Position numbers and translations under genes: made by a program. From assembly GCF_016765775.1 (NCBI RefSeq), contig NZ_JAESVN010000005.1:248001-312000 (forward strand): 64,000 bases of DNA, given 5' to 3'. Each line of letters starts with the position of its first letter. The first letter of the stretch is position 1. Source of the stretch: Szabonella alba (GTDB lineage: Bacteria > Pseudomonadota > Alphaproteobacteria > Rhodobacterales > Rhodobacteraceae). Under the pieces are notes generated by a model. It saw only the letters and a list, made by a program, of their open reading frames with translations, was not told where the DNA came from and did not search any database. This document shows, one piece after another, positions 9,898-19,257 of the stretch.

Positions 9898-10566
9898 ATG
9901 TTAAGATTTCGTTCCCTTTTCATTCCGGTCCTGACCGCGCTTGCGCTGTTGCCCGCCCCCGCCCCGGCGCTGGACGGGGTGGCGCGGGTGGTCGATGGCG
10001 ATACGCTGGTTCTGGCCGGGGAAAGGCTGCGGCTTTTCGGGATCGACGCGCCGGAAAAGGGCCAGCGCTGCGATCCTTCAGGGCGCAACTGGGCCTGCGG
10101 AGACTGGGCGGCGGCGCGGCTGCGGGCACTGGTGACGGGCGGCTTGCGCTGCGAGGCATTGGACCGCGACCGCTATGGCCGGACGGTCGCGCGCTGCCAT
10201 GCCGGGGACCTTGATATCGGGGCCGAGATGGTGCGGACCGGCGCGGCCACGGCCTATCGGCGCTATTCAACGGATTACATCGCACAAGAGGCCGAGGCGA
10301 AATCCGCGCTGCGCGGGCTGTGGAATGGCCAGACCGCAGCGCCCGAAACCTTCCGGCAGGCGCAGCAATCGGCGGGCAATACCCGCCCGCAAGCGCAGGA
10401 CCGCTGCGCGATCAAGGGTAATATCTCGGCCAAAGGCGAACGGATCTATCACCTGCCCGGCCAGCGCTATTACGACAAGACCCGGATCGACCGCCGCAAG
10501 GGCGAGGCGATGTTCTGCAGTGAGGCCGAGGCCCGGGCAGCGGGATTCCGGCGCGCGAAACGTTGA
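9898..10566 (+). CDS. Secreted thermonuclease-family protein
   Basis: Staphylococcal nuclease (SNase) fold protein, 222 aa from the ATG at 9898. A signal peptide (RFRSLFIPVLTALALLPA) leads to the SNase domain with RVVDGDTLVL, RLFGIDAPEKGQ and DRYGRTVARC, which keep the Asp, Arg, Glu and second Arg of the catalytic set. A ~60-residue Cys-containing tail follows (CAIKGNIS, GERIYHLPGQRYY, EAMFCSEAEARAAGFRRA); this tail recurs in alphaproteobacterial SNase-like proteins, function unknown. An in-frame GTG at 9865 would add 11 residues; neither start has a well-spaced ribosome site. It is convergent with the following regulator. Confidence 0.85.
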   Translation: MLRFRSLFIPVLTALALLPAPAPALDGVARVVDGDTLVLAGERLRLFGIDAPEKGQRCDPSGRNWACGDWAAARLRALVTGGLRCEALDRDRYGRTVARCHAGDLDIGAEMVRTGAATAYRRYSTDYIAQEAEAKSALRGLWNGQTAAPETFRQAQQSAGNTRPQAQDRCAIKGNISAKGERIYHLPGQRYYDKTRIDRRKGEAMFCSEAEARAAGFRRAKR

Positions 10567-10584
10567 TGCGCAAGGGTACTCCCA

Positions 10585-11985
10585 TCACCGCCCCTCGGCG
10601 ATCTGATAGGGCAGGGTGCCGCGTCGGTCGGGATCGAGGCTGAGACGCCGTTCAAGCGGCGGCACCGAACGCTGGTGGCAATCGGGCCGTTCACAGATGC
10701 GGCAGGAAATGCCGATTGGCTCAAACCGTCCGCGCAGGTCCAGCCCTTCGGCATAGATCAGGCGGTCGGCATGGCCGACCTCGCACCCCAGTCCGATGGC
10801 GTAGCGCCGCACCGGGGCACCGTAAGCGCCGCCCGGTTTCGACACATCGCGCGACAGACAGAAATAGCGGATCCCGTCCGGCGTTTCGGCCAGTTGCCGC
10901 AGGAAACGACCCGGAGTCTCGAACGCCTGATGCACGTTCCACAACGGGCAGGCGCCACCAAAGCGCGCGAATTGCAGCCGTGTCGCGGAATGGCGTTTGG
11001 TGATCGTGCCCGCCTGATCGACCCGCACGAAGAAGAAGGGCACGCCTTTGGCGCCCGGCCGTTGCAGGGTCGACAGCCGATGCGCAACCTGCTCAATCGA
11101 GGCATCAAAAAGATCGGCCAGACGTTCCAGATCGTGCCGGACGGTATTGGCGACCTCCAGAAACGGGCCATAGGGCATCAGGGCCGCCCCGGCGAAGTAA
11201 TTGGCCAGCCCGATCTTGGCGATGCCGCGCGCCTCGGGTGTCTGGAACTGGGCAAGGTCCAGCGTTGCCTCCAGCAGGTCATTCTGGGTCAAAAGCGCGA
11301 TCTGATGCAGCAACTGGAACCGCTGCGTCGGGCCGGACGCCCCCCGCGCCAGATGCAGCACGCGTTTGGCACTGTCGAAATGGCGCAGGGGGCCTGCCTC
11401 GGCATGGCGCAGATCGACGCCCAGCCGGTCCAGCGTGGCGCGGGCGGCCGCGATCACGTCGCGGCGCTGGCCTTGCGGGCAGGCGAAATGTTCGGCCGCG
11501 CGATCGATGGCATCAAGGTAATTGTCGCAGTAATGAAAGAAGTCGCGCACCTCTTCCCATGGTGAAGGGCGCAGGGCTGCATCCTCACGCCCCAGTGCCT
11601 CATCCAGCGAGGCAAGCCGTTCATGGGTCTGGCGATAGGCCTGATGCAGGGCAAGGAAGGCGCGGGCAAGGGCCGGGGCGTTCGAGGCCGCAAGCCGCAG
11701 ATCGGCCAGCGGTGGCGGGGCGGAAAACACCGGATCGGCCAGCGCCTCACGCATGTCCGAGACCATGCGCTCGGCATCGCCCGTCGTCAGTTCGGTAACA
11801 TCCAGCCCGTATTCCTGCGCCAGCGCCAGCACGACCCCGGCAGAGACCGGGCGGTGGTTGTTTTCCATCTGGTTGAGATAGGGCAGTGAGATCCCCAGTT
11901 TCTGCGCAAAAGCCTTTTGCGTGACACCGATACGACCGCGCAATTCGCGCAGCTTTGCCCCGGCATAGAGTTTCTGCACCGCCAT
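10585..11985 (-). CDS. ScfR/PccR-type XRE transcriptional regulator
   Basis: Regulator of 466 aa with an N-terminal Cro/CI-type HTH (LRELRGRIGVTQKAFAQKL, then LPYLNQMENNHRPVS) and a long C-terminal domain of the ImmA/IrrE-DUF2083 kind. It ends in a Cys-rich patch (GISCRICERPDCHQRSVPP). This architecture matches the short-chain fatty acyl-CoA regulators ScfR, PccR, RamB and MccR, which control propionyl-CoA or glyoxylate-shunt genes. The start at 11985 has AGGGG upstream; a longer frame would run into the TTTGCAA box array, supporting the shorter start. The target genes are not visible here apart from probable autoregulation. Confidence 0.85.
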   Translation of the reverse strand: MAVQKLYAGAKLRELRGRIGVTQKAFAQKLGISLPYLNQMENNHRPVSAGVVLALAQEYGLDVTELTTGDAERMVSDMREALADPVFSAPPPLADLRLAASNAPALARAFLALHQAYRQTHERLASLDEALGREDAALRPSPWEEVRDFFHYCDNYLDAIDRAAEHFACPQGQRRDVIAAARATLDRLGVDLRHAEAGPLRHFDSAKRVLHLARGASGPTQRFQLLHQIALLTQNDLLEATLDLAQFQTPEARGIAKIGLANYFAGAALMPYGPFLEVANTVRHDLERLADLFDASIEQVAHRLSTLQRPGAKGVPFFFVRVDQAGTITKRHSATRLQFARFGGACPLWNVHQAFETPGRFLRQLAETPDGIRYFCLSRDVSKPGGAYGAPVRRYAIGLGCEVGHADRLIYAEGLDLRGRFEPIGISCRICERPDCHQRSVPPLERRLSLDPDRRGTLPYQIAEGR

Positions 11986-11996
11986 CGCCGCCCCTG

Positions 11997-12072
11997 TTTG
12001 CAATGCTGCCCGTTCGCAAGTTCGCCTGTTTGCAAATCGGCGCATCTGCAATTCTGACAGTGGCTTTGCAAA
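11997..12072. promoter_or_regulatory. Array of TTTGCAA boxes upstream of the ScfR-type gene
   Basis: TTTGCAAT (11997), TTCGCAAG (12013), TTTGCAAA (12029) and TCTGCAAT (12045) start exactly 16 bases apart. A further perfect TTTGCAAA lies at 12065. TTTGCAAA pairs are, as I recall, the binding motif of the PccR/ScfR family, so this is probably an autoregulatory operator. The regularity is directly visible; the binding is inferred. Confidence 0.6.
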
Positions 12073-12081
12073 ACTGTGGCG

Positions 12082-13299
12082 TCAACCGCGCGAAAGCCGC
12101 GCCTCGCGCCGCAGGACCCAGAGGATGCAGAAAATCGCGGCGGCGGATGTGGCCAGCATCAGCAGGATCAGGGGCATCGGGCCGGTATCCGGCCCCAGCA
12201 CGAAGCCTGCCAGCGCCGAAAGCGCCGCACCGCCCGCAATCGTAAAGGCCCCGCCAAGACCCGCCGCCGAACCGGCAAGCGCGGGGCGCACCGACAGCAT
12301 GCCCGCGGTCGAGTTCGGCATGACCAATCCATTGCCCAGGCCCACCGCGACCATCAGCCCGAAAAAGCCCAGAGGACCGGCACTGCCAAGGAGTTCGATC
12401 AGCATCAGCACAGCCATCCCTCCCGTCGAGATCAGCGCACCCCAGAGAACCATGCGATTGATCCCGACCCGCACCGAGTAGCGGCCGGAAACGAAATTCC
12501 CCGCCATATAGCCCAAGGCCGGTGCGCCGAAATATAGGCCAAGCGTCGCGGAATCCATCCCGTAGAAGGTCGTACCCACGTAGGGCGCGCCACCAAGATA
12601 GGCAAAGAACGCGCCCGAGGCGAAGGCCGCAGCAAGGCAATAGCCCCAGAAGCGTTGCGAGGTCAGAAGGGCGGGATATTGGCGGAACTGTTCGGCGAAA
12701 CTTGCCGAGCGCTGCGTCGTCGTCTCCCCCATATCGGCCCAGAGCAGCCAGACCATCCCCGCCCCCGACAGGGCCAGAATGACAAAGGCCGCCTGCCAGC
12801 CAAAGGCCGCATCCAGGATGCCACCGATTACCGGGCCCACCATCGGCACCAGCGACATGCCCATGGTCACATAGCCGATCATCGAGGCGGCCTGATCCTG
12901 CGGCACCATATCCCGCACCGCAGCGCGTGACAGCACGAAACCGGTGGCGACAACCGCCTGCATCAGCCGGAAGGTCAGGAACAGCGCGAAGTTCGGGGCC
13001 AGCAAGACACCCAGCGTTGCCAATGTGAAGATTGCCATGGCCCAGATCGCCACCGAACGTCGGCCCAACCGGTCCGATATCGGCCCGATCACGATCTGCA
13101 GCGCCGCCGTCGCGGCCAGATAAAGCGACAGCGAAAGCTGCATCACCCCGTAATCGACGCCAAAAGCCAGCGCCATCGACGGAAGCGAGGGCAAGAAGAT
13201 GTTCAGCGACAGCGCTGCGATTCCGGCCAGAAGCACCAGCGTCGAAAGATGCGGCGGGGTGGTTCTGTCGAGATAACGGGTAAGGGGTCGGCTTGACAT
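12082..13299 (-). CDS. Bcr/CflA-family MFS drug exporter
   Basis: Twelve-helix inner-membrane transporter of the major facilitator superfamily, 405 aa. Motif A between helices 2 and 3 reads GPISDRLGRRSVAIWAM, and the conserved FRLMQAVVATGF and RAAVRDMV segments match the Bcr/CflA multidrug branch. The start at 13299 (MSSRPLTRYLDR) fits the family; the frame is open further upstream but without family-like sequence. It lies upstream of and parallel to the ScfR-type regulator, about 95 bases apart. The substrate cannot be read from sequence. Confidence 0.88.
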   Translation of the reverse strand: MSSRPLTRYLDRTTPPHLSTLVLLAGIAALSLNIFLPSLPSMALAFGVDYGVMQLSLSLYLAATAALQIVIGPISDRLGRRSVAIWAMAIFTLATLGVLLAPNFALFLTFRLMQAVVATGFVLSRAAVRDMVPQDQAASMIGYVTMGMSLVPMVGPVIGGILDAAFGWQAAFVILALSGAGMVWLLWADMGETTTQRSASFAEQFRQYPALLTSQRFWGYCLAAAFASGAFFAYLGGAPYVGTTFYGMDSATLGLYFGAPALGYMAGNFVSGRYSVRVGINRMVLWGALISTGGMAVLMLIELLGSAGPLGFFGLMVAVGLGNGLVMPNSTAGMLSVRPALAGSAAGLGGAFTIAGGAALSALAGFVLGPDTGPMPLILLMLATSAAAIFCILWVLRREARLSRG

Positions 13300-13582
13300 G
13301 CCCAGATCGCTAAGCCTGTCCTGCGGGGCTGTCCATCCCGGAAATGCACGCGGGGCGCGATGCACAGGGGTCTGTGCAGCTTTGCCGGATGCGGCGGACA
13401 GGTGATGACCGCAGCCGGGATGCGATATCGGCCGGAGTTTCACCGGGCCGGAGGTCCGGCAGTATCGGAGCAGGGCGCCCCGCTTTGCACTGGCCAAAGC
13501 GGCAAAATCCGGCTAACCTTTCTTCCAGATCCAGGGCAAACCCGGACATTTGGCAGTAACAGGCACAATCAGGCGGTATTCC

Positions 13583-14749
13583 ATGACGGAAATGGTCTAT
13601 GGGTCCATGCCCGGACGGGTGGTGGAGCCGGTTCTTCCCCGTTGGTGGCGCAGCATCGACCGATGGTCGCTGGCGGCGGTTTTCCTGCTGTTCAGCATCG
13701 GCATGTTGCTGGGGCTTGCCGCCTCGGTGCCGCTGGCGCAGCGCAACGGGCTGGATGTTTTCCACTATGTCCAGCGGCAGGCCTTTTTCGGCGGGCTTGG
13801 ACTGGCGGTGATGGTCGGCATCTCGATGATGCAACCCGCGATGGTACGGCGGCTGGGGGTTCTGGGCTTTCTGGCCTCCTTCATGGCGCTGGCGCTTCTG
13901 CCGGTCTTCGGCACGGATTTCGGCAAGGGGGCCGTGCGCTGGTTCAGCCTGGGCTTTGCCTCGGTTCAGCCTTCGGAATTCCTCAAGCCCGGGTTCATCG
14001 TGCTGTCGGCATGGCTTATTTCGGCCAGTCAGGACATCGGCGGACCCCGCGGAAAATCGGCATCTTTCCTTATTCTGGCGGTGATCGTGCTGCTGCTGGC
14101 CTTCCAGCCCGATTTCGGGCAGGCGGCGCTGATCCTGTTCGGCTGGGGCGTGGTCTATTTCGTGGCGGGCGCGCCGCTGGTGCTGATCCTGTCGGTCATC
14201 GGGCTGACCGGGGCGGCGGGTTTCTTTGCCTATAACAATTCCGAGCATTTCGCCCGGCGGATCAACGGCTTTCTGTCGCCCGAGGTGGATCCGCGCACCC
14301 AGCTTGGCTATGCTACCAACGCCATTCAGGAAGGCGGCTTCTTCGGCGTCGGCGTGGGCGAGGGGCAGGTGAAATGGTCCCTGCCCGATGCCCATACCGA
14401 TTTCATCATCGCGGTCGCGGCCGAGGAATACGGGCTGGTTCTGGTTCTGATGATCATCGCGCTTTACACCACCATCGTCGTGCGGTCGCTGTTCCGTCTG
14501 CTGCGCGAGCGCGATCCCTTCACCCGGTTGGCCGGGGCGGGGCTGGCTGCGATCTTCGCGGTACAGGCGATGATCAATATGGGGGTTGCGGTGCGGCTTT
14601 TGCCTGCCAAGGGCATGACGCTGCCTTTCGTCAGCTATGGCGGATCCTCGGTCATCGCGGCGGGCATCACGATGGGTATGCTGCTGGCGCTGACCCGGAC
14701 CCGCCCGCAGGGTGAGATTGCAGAGATTCTGCTGCGGCGGGGGCGCTGA
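13583..14749 (+). CDS. ftsW: Septal peptidoglycan polymerase FtsW
   Basis: SEDS-family glycosyltransferase, 388 aa, polymerising lipid II at the division septum with its cognate PBP. It has about ten membrane segments. SEDS landmarks include [48 protein letters not shown] and the terminal [17 protein letters not shown] at 13583 is preceded by AGGCGG. The stop overlaps the murG start (TGATG), so it begins a coupled ftsW-murG-murC block. Confidence 0.96.
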   Translation: MTEMVYGSMPGRVVEPVLPRWWRSIDRWSLAAVFLLFSIGMLLGLAASVPLAQRNGLDVFHYVQRQAFFGGLGLAVMVGISMMQPAMVRRLGVLGFLASFMALALLPVFGTDFGKGAVRWFSLGFASVQPSEFLKPGFIVLSAWLISASQDIGGPRGKSASFLILAVIVLLLAFQPDFGQAALILFGWGVVYFVAGAPLVLILSVIGLTGAAGFFAYNNSEHFARRINGFLSPEVDPRTQLGYATNAIQEGGFFGVGVGEGQVKWSLPDAHTDFIIAVAAEEYGLVLVLMIIALYTTIVVRSLFRLLRERDPFTRLAGAGLAAIFAVQAMINMGVAVRLLPAKGMTLPFVSYGGSSVIAAGITMGMLLALTRTRPQGEIAEILLRRGR

Positions 14750-15861
14750 TGGCGGGGCGCAGGGCAGACAGGCCGCTGCTGCTGATCGCGGCGGGCGGCA
14801 CCGGCGGGCATATGTTTCCCGCGCAGGCGCTGGCCGAGGCGATGCTGGCGCGCGGCTGGCGGGTCAAGCTGTCCACCGATGCGCGCGGCGCGCGCTATGC
14901 GGGCGGCTTCCCGCGTGAGGTGCGGGTGGAACAGGTGAGTTCCGCAACCTTCGCGCGCGGCGGGCTGCTGGTCAGGGCGCTGGCCCCCCTGCGCATTGCG
15001 GGCGGGGTGATCGCGGCGCTGATCGGGCAGCTGCGCGACCGGCCTGCCGTGGTTGTGGGCTTCGGCGGCTATCCCTCGATCCCCGCGCTTGCGGCGGCCA
15101 CAGTGCTGCGCCGTCCGCGCATGATCCATGAACAGAACGGCGTTCTGGGGCGGGTCAATCAGGTCTTTGCCCTCCGTGTCGATGCGGTGGCCTGTGGCAC
15201 ATGGCCCACAGCCCTGCCCGAAGGCGTGACCGGCACCCATACCGGCAATCCGGTGCGGGCGGCGGTGCTGGAGCGCAGCGGTGCGGGCTATATCCCACCC
15301 GGTGATTATCCGATGAGCCTGTTGGTCATCGGCGGCAGTCAGGGCGCGCGCATCCTGTCCGATGTGGTGCCCGAGGCGGTGGCCGCCTTGCCTGAAACGA
15401 TCCGCGCGCAGTTGCGCGTGGCCCATCAGGCGCGGGCCGAAGATCTGGACCGCGTGACCGCCGCCTATGCCACGGCGGGCATCCGCGCCGAGGTCGAACC
15501 CTTCTTCACCGATATTCCCCGCCGTCTGAGCGAGGCGCAGCTTGTCGTCTCACGCTCCGGCGCTTCGTCGGTGGCCGATATCTCGGTCATCGGGCGTCCG
15601 TCGATCCTTGTGCCTTTTGCTGCTGCCACGGGTGACCATCAGACCGCCAATGCCCGGGGGCTGGTCGAGGGCGAGGCCGCGATCCTGATCCCCGAGGAAG
15701 CCCTTGACCCCAGAGCCCTTGCGGCGCAGATGGCGGCGGTTCTGGGTCATCCCGGGGCCGCGCAGGCCATGGCGCGCAATGCGCTGGCCCTGTCGCGCCC
15801 CGACGCGACCGACCGCCTTGTGGAACTTGTCGAAAGCCTGACCGAAAGGGTCCGTTCATGA
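14749..15861 (+). CDS. murG: UDP-GlcNAc transferase MurG (lipid II synthase)
   Basis: Peripheral membrane glycosyltransferase, 370 aa, adding GlcNAc to lipid I to give lipid II, the FtsW substrate. The N-terminal G-loop is [31 protein letters not shown] and [10 protein letters not shown] are conserved acceptor- and donor-side motifs, and [12 protein letters not shown] lies near the UDP-GlcNAc site. One-base overlap with ftsW and 4-base overlap with murC show translational coupling. Confidence 0.97.
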   Translation: MAGRRADRPLLLIAAGGTGGHMFPAQALAEAMLARGWRVKLSTDARGARYAGGFPREVRVEQVSSATFARGGLLVRALAPLRIAGGVIAALIGQLRDRPAVVVGFGGYPSIPALAAATVLRRPRMIHEQNGVLGRVNQVFALRVDAVACGTWPTALPEGVTGTHTGNPVRAAVLERSGAGYIPPGDYPMSLLVIGGSQGARILSDVVPEAVAALPETIRAQLRVAHQARAEDLDRVTAAYATAGIRAEVEPFFTDIPRRLSEAQLVVSRSGASSVADISVIGRPSILVPFAAATGDHQTANARGLVEGEAAILIPEEALDPRALAAQMAAVLGHPGAAQAMARNALALSRPDATDRLVELVESLTERVRS

Positions 15862-17285
15862 ACGCCGCCACCAAACTGCCCGTCGAACTGGGTCCGATCC
15901 ATTTTGTTGGCATTGGCGGCATCGGCATGTCGGGCATCGCCGAAGTGCTGATCACATTGGGCTACCGGGTGCAGGGGTCGGATGCAAAAGCCTCAAAGAT
16001 CACGGCGCGGCTGCAAAGTCTTGGCGCGGTGTTTCATGAAGGCCAGCGGGCCGAGAATATCGGCGAGGCGGCGGTGGTCGTGATCTCCTCGGCCATCAAA
16101 AAGGGCAATCCGGAACTGGAAGAGGCGCGGCGTCGCGGTCTGCCGGTGGTGCGGCGGGCCGAGATGCTGGCCGAACTGATGCGGCTGAAGTCCAACATCG
16201 CGATTGCCGGAACCCATGGCAAGACCACGACGACGACCATGGTGGCCACGTTGCTGGACAAGGGCGGTTTCGATCCGACCGTCATCAATGGCGGGGTGAT
16301 CCATGCCTATGGGTCCAACGCGCGGGCCGGTGCGGGCGAATGGATGGTCGTCGAGGCGGACGAGTCCGACGGATCCTTCAACAGGTTGCCCGCGACCGTG
16401 GCGATTGTCACCAATATCGACCCCGAGCACATGGAACACTGGGGCACGTTCGACAATCTGCGAAAAGGGTTCTTTGATTTCGTCTCGAATATCCCGTTCT
16501 ACGGACTGGCTGTCTGCTGCACCGATCATGCTGAGGTGCAGGCGCTGGTGGGCCGGGTGACCGACCGGCGCTTCGTGACTTTCGGGTTCAACGCGCAGGC
16601 CGATGTCAGGGCGGTGAACCTGACCTATGAAAACGGCGTGGCGCATTTCGATGTGGCGCTGCAGGGCGAGGGGCCGGATGAAAACGGCGCGCCCGTCGTG
16701 ATCGAGGGCTGCACCCTGCCGATGCCCGGCGATCACAATGTGTCCAACGCCTTGTCGGCGGTGGCCGTCGCGCGGTTTCTGGGCATGAAAAAGGCCGAGA
16801 TCCGCGAGGCGCTGGCGGGGTTTGCGGGGGTGAACCGCCGCTTTACCAAGGTCGGTGAGGTCGGCGGCGTGACGATCATCGACGATTACGGTCACCACCC
16901 GGTCGAGATTGCCGCTGTCCTGCGGGCGGCCCGGCAGGCCACCAAGGGCCGCGTCATCGCCGTTCACCAGCCGCATCGCTATACCCGGCTGTCCAGCCTG
17001 TTCGATGATTTCTGCACCTGTTTCAACGAGGCCGATGTCGTGGCCATTGCCGAGGTCTATGCCGCAGGCGAGGATCCGATCCCCGGCGCCAGCCGCGATG
17101 ATCTGGTGGCAGGGCTGATCGCGCATGGCCACCGCCATGCCCGCGCCATATTGAACGAGGATGATCTGGAACGACTGGTGCGCGAACAGGCCCGGCCGGG
17201 TGATATGGTGGTCTGTCTCGGCGCGGGGACAATCTCCACCTGGGCCGGGGGCCTGCCCGCCCGCCTGCAGGGGCAGGCCGCATGA
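15858..17285 (+). CDS. murC: UDP-N-acetylmuramate-L-alanine ligase MurC
   Basis: Cytoplasmic ATP-dependent Mur ligase, 475 aa, adding L-Ala to UDP-MurNAc. The UDP-binding start is [17 protein letters not shown], the ATP loop is [16 protein letters not shown], and [13 protein letters not shown]-type [15 protein letters not shown] and [13 protein letters not shown] are conserved Mur ligase segments. It overlaps murG by 4 bases. A small DUF2484 gene follows after about 95 bases. Confidence 0.97.
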   Translation: MNAATKLPVELGPIHFVGIGGIGMSGIAEVLITLGYRVQGSDAKASKITARLQSLGAVFHEGQRAENIGEAAVVVISSAIKKGNPELEEARRRGLPVVRRAEMLAELMRLKSNIAIAGTHGKTTTTTMVATLLDKGGFDPTVINGGVIHAYGSNARAGAGEWMVVEADESDGSFNRLPATVAIVTNIDPEHMEHWGTFDNLRKGFFDFVSNIPFYGLAVCCTDHAEVQALVGRVTDRRFVTFGFNAQADVRAVNLTYENGVAHFDVALQGEGPDENGAPVVIEGCTLPMPGDHNVSNALSAVAVARFLGMKKAEIREALAGFAGVNRRFTKVGEVGGVTIIDDYGHHPVEIAAVLRAARQATKGRVIAVHQPHRYTRLSSLFDDFCTCFNEADVVAIAEVYAAGEDPIPGASRDDLVAGLIAHGHRHARAILNEDDLERLVREQARPGDMVVCLGAGTISTWAGGLPARLQGQAA

Positions 17286-17379
17286 CCGGGGCCGCCCCGT
17301 CCCGAGCTTTCCGCGCCAGCCAGAGCGCCAGCGTTCCATCCGTTCCCCGCCTGTACCTGCGCGAAGCCGGAGACATCCG

Positions 17380-17640
17380 ATGCTGACATCCCCCCTGACA
17401 TTTGCCTTTCTGTGGCTGATCGCGGCAAATGTGATTGCGATGCTGCCCTCCCGCGATCGTCACTGGCGCGCGGCGGGGGTGCTGATCGTGATCGGCATTC
17501 CGATCCTGGGCTGGGTGACCTTGACCGAAGGCCCGGTCTGGGGACTGGTGCTGCTGGCGGGGGCCGCAAGCGTGCTGCGCTGGCCGCTGATCCACCTCTT
17601 CCGCAAGGCCAGACGCACCCCCGACGCCCCGGCGGAGTAG
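17380..17640 (+). CDS. DUF2484 small membrane protein
   Basis: An 86-aa protein with two or three hydrophobic segments (LTFAFLWLIAANVIAML, AAGVLIVIGIPILGWVTL, GLVLLAGAASVLRWPLI) and a basic tail. DUF2484 proteins are known in Rhodobacteraceae from positions next to murC and murB, function unknown. ATG at 17380 has GGAG about 10 bases upstream. It is probably part of the murC transcript. No murB follows, unlike the arrangement expected for the group. Confidence 0.8.
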   Translation: MLTSPLTFAFLWLIAANVIAMLPSRDRHWRAAGVLIVIGIPILGWVTLTEGPVWGLVLLAGAASVLRWPLIHLFRKARRTPDAPAE

Positions 17641-17696
17641 GGTTGCGCGGGAAGGGGTGAGCGGCCATTCTGCACAACGGGCAGGGTGGGGTGCGG

Positions 17697-19253
17697 ATGG
17701 ATATTGAGGATATCAAGGACAGGGAAAGCCTTGAGGCGTGGTTGAAAACCCGCCCGAGAGAGGATGCCGTTGCGATTGCCCATCGCGCGGCGTTAAGGGT
17801 GTTTCCTCTCGCAATGAGCGCAAGAGATCAAATGGCCACTGGCTTTGGTGATTTTGTGTATCTGCGAATACTGTTGACCAATGCGGCGTTGTCGAACGGT
17901 CGTTCTCCAGAAATCATGAATTTAGCGGTTCGATTGAATAAAACAAATGCAGCTTCTTTGGTTGCAAGGGGCTTGCGTTCAAGTCAAGTTCTGATGGCTT
18001 TTGACGCGGCACTTCTTTCACTTAGTTTATCTATTTCTGCCAACAACTTTGCCTACTTGGGGTCTCGTGCTGTTGAAGTGTCTTGGAGTTCGATTGCGAG
18101 TGTTTTGGACATGAGTTTGCAGAGCCATTTGAGTCGGTTTCCTCCCGACGATATGATTGTTCCGGCAATGTCACCGTCCGAACATGAAGTCTTTACAGAT
18201 TTTTGGGAGGTCGTTCGAGCTGATATTTCAATTGTCACCGCCACAAACGATGCGCTTCAACTCCCACTCTGGCCCGACACCCCGCCCGACTGGTTCACCC
18301 AAGCCGACCATGAAACCCGCGCGATCTGGGCGGAGAACCCTGAACATTGGGACTTCTGGACCCGCTGGTGGGATGCCACGATTGCCGGAGCCCCGCTGGT
18401 TTGGGGCCTTCAACGCGACATTGCGTTGATCCCGGATGACGTGTGGAAACAAGGCCCCAGCCCGGTGGCAGAGGCGATCCGCGAAATTGAGGCGCGTCAT
18501 GCTCTTGAACTGACCGCAAATGGTGAGGCGCTTGTCGTCAACCCTGAAACCGGCTTTGCACGATTGGTTGCCGAAACCGACCTTCCCGATGACATTGCCA
18601 CCTATGCCCGCCGCAAGATGAAAACCGCGCTGCGCCGGTTCGGTCCGGAACTGGACAACCAGTATCGCCCGCTGGAACCCGCCCATGCCCGGCTTCGCGA
18701 AACGCTGGAAGATTCCGCCGCGCTTCCTGTCGAATTGTTCGACGCCTGCGCCAGTTCGTCGCGCATGGTTGTAATCCTTGTGCGCAATGACGCCGTGCCA
18801 TCTCCCGAAACCGATGCGCTGATTTCGGAGTATCTCACCCTGATCCGTGAGGCAGCGGCTGATATTCTGGCGCATGACATAAAGACGCAGGACATTATTA
18901 CAAGGCGCAATGCCATTCAGGGCAACAATGCCCTAATTGAAAATGGAGAAGCGATCCGTTTTACCGCCGATCAGCTTGCAAAAGTCTCCGAAGGCCCTTT
19001 GTCCCGCTTGATGCGGCGGGACGCCGAGGTTGCGACCGACCCGAAGGCGGATACGGAGAACCGCAAGGACAGCAGCTTCCGACTTGCAGGCCGAATTCTT
19101 CGATTCGGAACCTTCGCCGTATCATTTGTCGCTGGGACCGCACGTACGATAACGTCCATCAAAGAAATCGGGCGCGTCGGAAGTTGGATTATCGCAAGAC
19201 CCGAGTTCCAGCAGGCGTGGAGCGCCATTCTGCGCTTTCTCGGATTTGCCTAA
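17697..19253 (+). CDS. Unrecognised 518-aa protein with Trp-rich centre; mosaic composition
   Basis: Not recognised as any named family. The start (MDIEDIKDRESLEAWLKTRP) is preceded by GGGTGGGG; an in-frame GTG six bases earlier is possible. Residues 1-190 look helical. Residues 191-250 are unusually Trp-rich (PDTPPDWF, NPEHWDFWTRWWDA, IPDDVWKQGPS). The C-terminal ~60 residues contain hydrophobic stretches (FGTFAVSFVAGTA) that may touch the membrane. DNA from about 17.81 to 18.25 kb is distinctly AT-richer with codons rare in neighbouring genes, then returns abruptly to host-like GC just before the Trp-rich block. It occupies the place where murB would be expected and is convergent with pyc, 4 bases apart. 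The sequence gives no catalytic motif. Confidence 0.8.
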   Translation: MDIEDIKDRESLEAWLKTRPREDAVAIAHRAALRVFPLAMSARDQMATGFGDFVYLRILLTNAALSNGRSPEIMNLAVRLNKTNAASLVARGLRSSQVLMAFDAALLSLSLSISANNFAYLGSRAVEVSWSSIASVLDMSLQSHLSRFPPDDMIVPAMSPSEHEVFTDFWEVVRADISIVTATNDALQLPLWPDTPPDWFTQADHETRAIWAENPEHWDFWTRWWDATIAGAPLVWGLQRDIALIPDDVWKQGPSPVAEAIREIEARHALELTANGEALVVNPETGFARLVAETDLPDDIATYARRKMKTALRRFGPELDNQYRPLEPAHARLRETLEDSAALPVELFDACASSSRMVVILVRNDAVPSPETDALISEYLTLIREAAADILAHDIKTQDIITRRNAIQGNNALIENGEAIRFTADQLAKVSEGPLSRLMRRDAEVATDPKADTENRKDSSFRLAGRILRFGTFAVSFVAGTARTITSIKEIGRVGSWIIARPEFQQAWSAILRFLGFA

Positions 19254-19257
19254 CCCC

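Noticed and set aside
17282-17395. A short frame beginning on the murC stop (ATGA)
   Set aside because: 37 codons without family features, overlapping the DUF2484 start in another frame; probably chance despite the coupled-looking start.
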